64,000 nucleotides of DNA from Leisingera sp. SS27. Its GTDB lineage: Bacteria > Pseudomonadota > Alphaproteobacteria > Rhodobacterales > Rhodobacteraceae. This document shows positions 62,659 through 64,000 of this stretch, one piece after another. How positions within the stretch are numbered: the stretch's first letter is position 1; every line of letters begins with the position of its first letter. Below the pieces are notes generated by a model. It saw only the letters and a program-made list of their open reading frames with translations. It was not told the DNA's origin and did no database searches. The position numbers and the translations under genes were made by a program. The stretch lies in NCBI RefSeq assembly GCF_028368855.1, contig NZ_JAQNCY010000001.1, positions 1,054,001-1,118,000 on the forward strand, in the 5' to 3' direction.

Positions 62659-63300
62659 ATGCCGCTTCCCGACCGCTCCCTCAGAAACCCCGTAACGCTG
62701 CCCGACGGCAGCCGGCATGAGGGCACCGTGATGCTGTCCCAGGTACTGGATCATCCCAATATCCAGGCCGGCGACTACAGCTATGCCTCCGATTTCGACC
62801 CGCCACAGAACTGGGCGCAGCATCTGGCCCCCTACCTGTTTCCCGGCGCCCGCGAACGGCTGCTGATCGGCCGCTTCTGCCAGATCGCCCATGGGGTCCG
62901 CTTCATCACCTCCTCGGCCAATCACGCCCAGGACGGGCTCAGCTGCTATCCTTTTCCGGTGTTCGACCCGGCCCAGATGGCAGGCTACCAGCCCGACACC
63001 CGCGACACGGTGATCGGCAATGACGTCTGGATCGGCTACGGCGCGCTGATCCTGCCCGGCGCCCGCATTGGCGACGGCGCCATCATCGGCGCAGGCGCGG
63101 TGGTGCGCGGCTCCGTCCCGCCCTATGCCATCGTCACCGGCAATCCTGGCGCAGTGCAAAGCTTCCGCTTCCCGAAACCCCAGATCGCCCGCCTTCTCAG
63201 CCTCAAATGGTGGGACTGGCCGGCCGAGCTGCTGGCCCGCGCCGAACCCGCCCTCCTCGCGGGCGACCTCGACATGCTGGAAACCCTCGCCCCGGACTAA
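62659..63300 (+). CDS. CatB/Vat-type hexapeptide O-acetyltransferase
   Basis: The 213-aa protein has the left-handed beta-helix pattern of xenobiotic acetyltransferases: LIGRFCQIAHGVRFITSSANH with the catalytic His, DVWIGYGALILPGARIGDGAIIGAGAVV and the late GNPG motif. ATG at 62659 follows AAGG. CatB-like enzymes can acetylate chloramphenicol or virginiamycin, but most chromosomal copies act on unknown sugars or metabolites; resistance is not implied. Confidence 0.88.
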   Translation: MPLPDRSLRNPVTLPDGSRHEGTVMLSQVLDHPNIQAGDYSYASDFDPPQNWAQHLAPYLFPGARERLLIGRFCQIAHGVRFITSSANHAQDGLSCYPFPVFDPAQMAGYQPDTRDTVIGNDVWIGYGALILPGARIGDGAIIGAGAVVRGSVPPYAIVTGNPGAVQSFRFPKPQIARLLSLKWWDWPAELLARAEPALLAGDLDMLETLAPD

Positions 63301-63526
63301 CCCCAGCACCTTGCACCTGCCGGTCCGGAGCCGCCGTCGCCTGAGACCGGGCAGCCGCGCGGGGCCTGCTGGGCCAAGGCAAATCGCCGAGGGGCCCCGC
63401 ACTTTCTGCGGGGAAACGGCTATTTTCCTTGGCGCGGCGGGAACCGGGTGGCAGGCACGGATCAGGGGATGGAGGATGCGGACCAGCTTTTGCTGGTATG
63501 GTGAGCCCAAAGCCCCCTTCAAAAGA

Positions 63527-63563
63527 AAAAGCCCGCAGTCCTCAAAACTGCGGGCTTTTCTTT
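63527..63563. terminator. Bidirectional intrinsic terminator
   Basis: AAAAGCCCGCAG pairs with CTGCGGGCTTTT around a 9-base loop, with A-rich and T-rich flanks on the two sides. It can serve both the acetyltransferase (plus) and the SulP gene (minus). Confidence 0.85.
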
Positions 63564-63579
63564 TTGTACTCCGAACCGC

Positions 63580-64000
63580 TCAGTGGCCGCCCAGGATCCC
63601 GGTCTTGACCGAGTAATCCACCGCGACCTCATATTCCGGGTCGTCGTCGCTATCGACCATCAGGTGGCCCGCCTTGGTCAGCAACTGGTGGCAATCCCGG
63701 CTCAGATGACGCAGCACCAGTGTCTTGCCCTCGGCTTCATACTTTCCGGCCACCGCCTCGATCGCCTGCAGCGCCGACTGGTCCACCACCCGGCTGCGGG
63801 CAAAGTCCACGATCACATGGTCCGGGTCTCCCGCCACATCAAACAGCTCGATGAACCCGTCGGTGGAGCCGAAGAACAGCGGCCCCTCGATCTCATAAAC
63901 CTTGGCGCCCTTGTCGCTCTCGGACTCGCGGGTATAGGCGTGGATGCGGCGCGCGTTGTTCCAGGCATAGGCCAGGGCCGAGACGATCACCCCCACAACG
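63580..64000 (-). CDS. SulP-family anion transporter, C-terminal STAS part (cut by window edge)
   Basis: The reading frame is open to the window end, so the gene continues beyond it. The visible part ends a membrane segment (VSALAYAWNNARRI) and continues into a STAS domain (EIEGPLFFGSTDGFIELF, then VIVDFARSRVVDQSALQAIEAV). This is the C-terminus of SulP transporters that carry sulfate, bicarbonate or related anions. The start lies outside the window. Confidence 0.88.
   Translation of the reverse strand, partial: VVGVIVSALAYAWNNARRIHAYTRESESDKGAKVYEIEGPLFFGSTDGFIELFDVAGDPDHVIVDFARSRVVDQSALQAIEAVAGKYEAEGKTLVLRHLSRDCHQLLTKAGHLMVDSDDDPEYEVAVDYSVKTGILGGH

Noticed and set aside
62659-63300. Calling the hexapeptide acetyltransferase an antibiotic-resistance gene
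   Set aside because: The fold is shared by many housekeeping acetyltransferases, and nothing nearby suggests resistance.

Overview
The window looks like a chromosomal segment of a marine alphaproteobacterium of the Roseobacter group (Rhodobacteraceae, Leisingera/Phaeobacter-like). This is inferred from high GC and strong codon bias, a DctPQM TRAP transporter, an aa3-type CtaD, the glyQ-DUF6446-glyS-ppdK order and the glmM-folP-folB order. Species cannot be fixed from sequence alone.

Region 1 (1-6898): a LysR regulator diverges from an enolase-superfamily dehydratase/racemase, an FAD amino-acid dehydrogenase-like enzyme, a three-part TRAP transporter and a BASS-type membrane protein. This reads as an uptake-and-catabolism operon, possibly for a proline or hydroxyproline derivative. 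A perfect ATC-N9-GAT LysR box lies in the divergent promoter. Region 2 (6882-13298, minus strand): four genes for a surface glycan or glycoconjugate, including a glycosyltransferase-methyltransferase fusion and a hydrolase carrying a related methyltransferase-like domain.

Region 3 (13498-24280) is a lower-GC integrated element of about 10.8 kb bounded by a 19-bp direct repeat derived from the 3' end of tRNA-Leu(GAG). It carries a tyrosine integrase, a small acidic protein, a Mob/Pre relaxase with a candidate oriT hairpin, a serine resolvase, an HUH-type replication initiator and an excisionase-like HTH protein. It looks like an integrative mobilizable element with its own replication gene. 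Its cargo is the most interesting part of the window. A 786-aa protein carries two GHKL ATPase domains (MORC/MutL-like and histidine-kinase-like). It is translationally coupled to a receiver-domain protein whose C-terminal domain carries an R-N-x3-H motif typical of HEPN ribonucleases. Tail-to-tail with these lies a DNA cytosine-5 methyltransferase with no restriction endonuclease. I propose a phospho-signalling, RNase-based anti-invader system marked or licensed by DNA methylation; this is inference.

Region 4 (24520-64000) is mostly core: lipB, a HIT protein, ctaD under a perfect FNR-type box, a GatB/YqeY protein, carA, a GspE_N-GT2 glycosyltransferase, a GntR regulator, a UbiH-type monooxygenase, two Lrp regulators divergent from ilvC, two EamA transporters, glmM-folP-folB, a SleB-type hydrolase, a PPDK with a diverged N-terminus, glyS-DUF6446-glyQ, and a run of small-molecule enzymes ending in a SulP transporter cut by the window edge. 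Oddities here are a protease-like protein lacking its catalytic His and Ser, an alpha/beta-hydrolase lacking its nucleophile, and a striking ~165-bp multi-branched inverted-repeat structure at 59183-59346.
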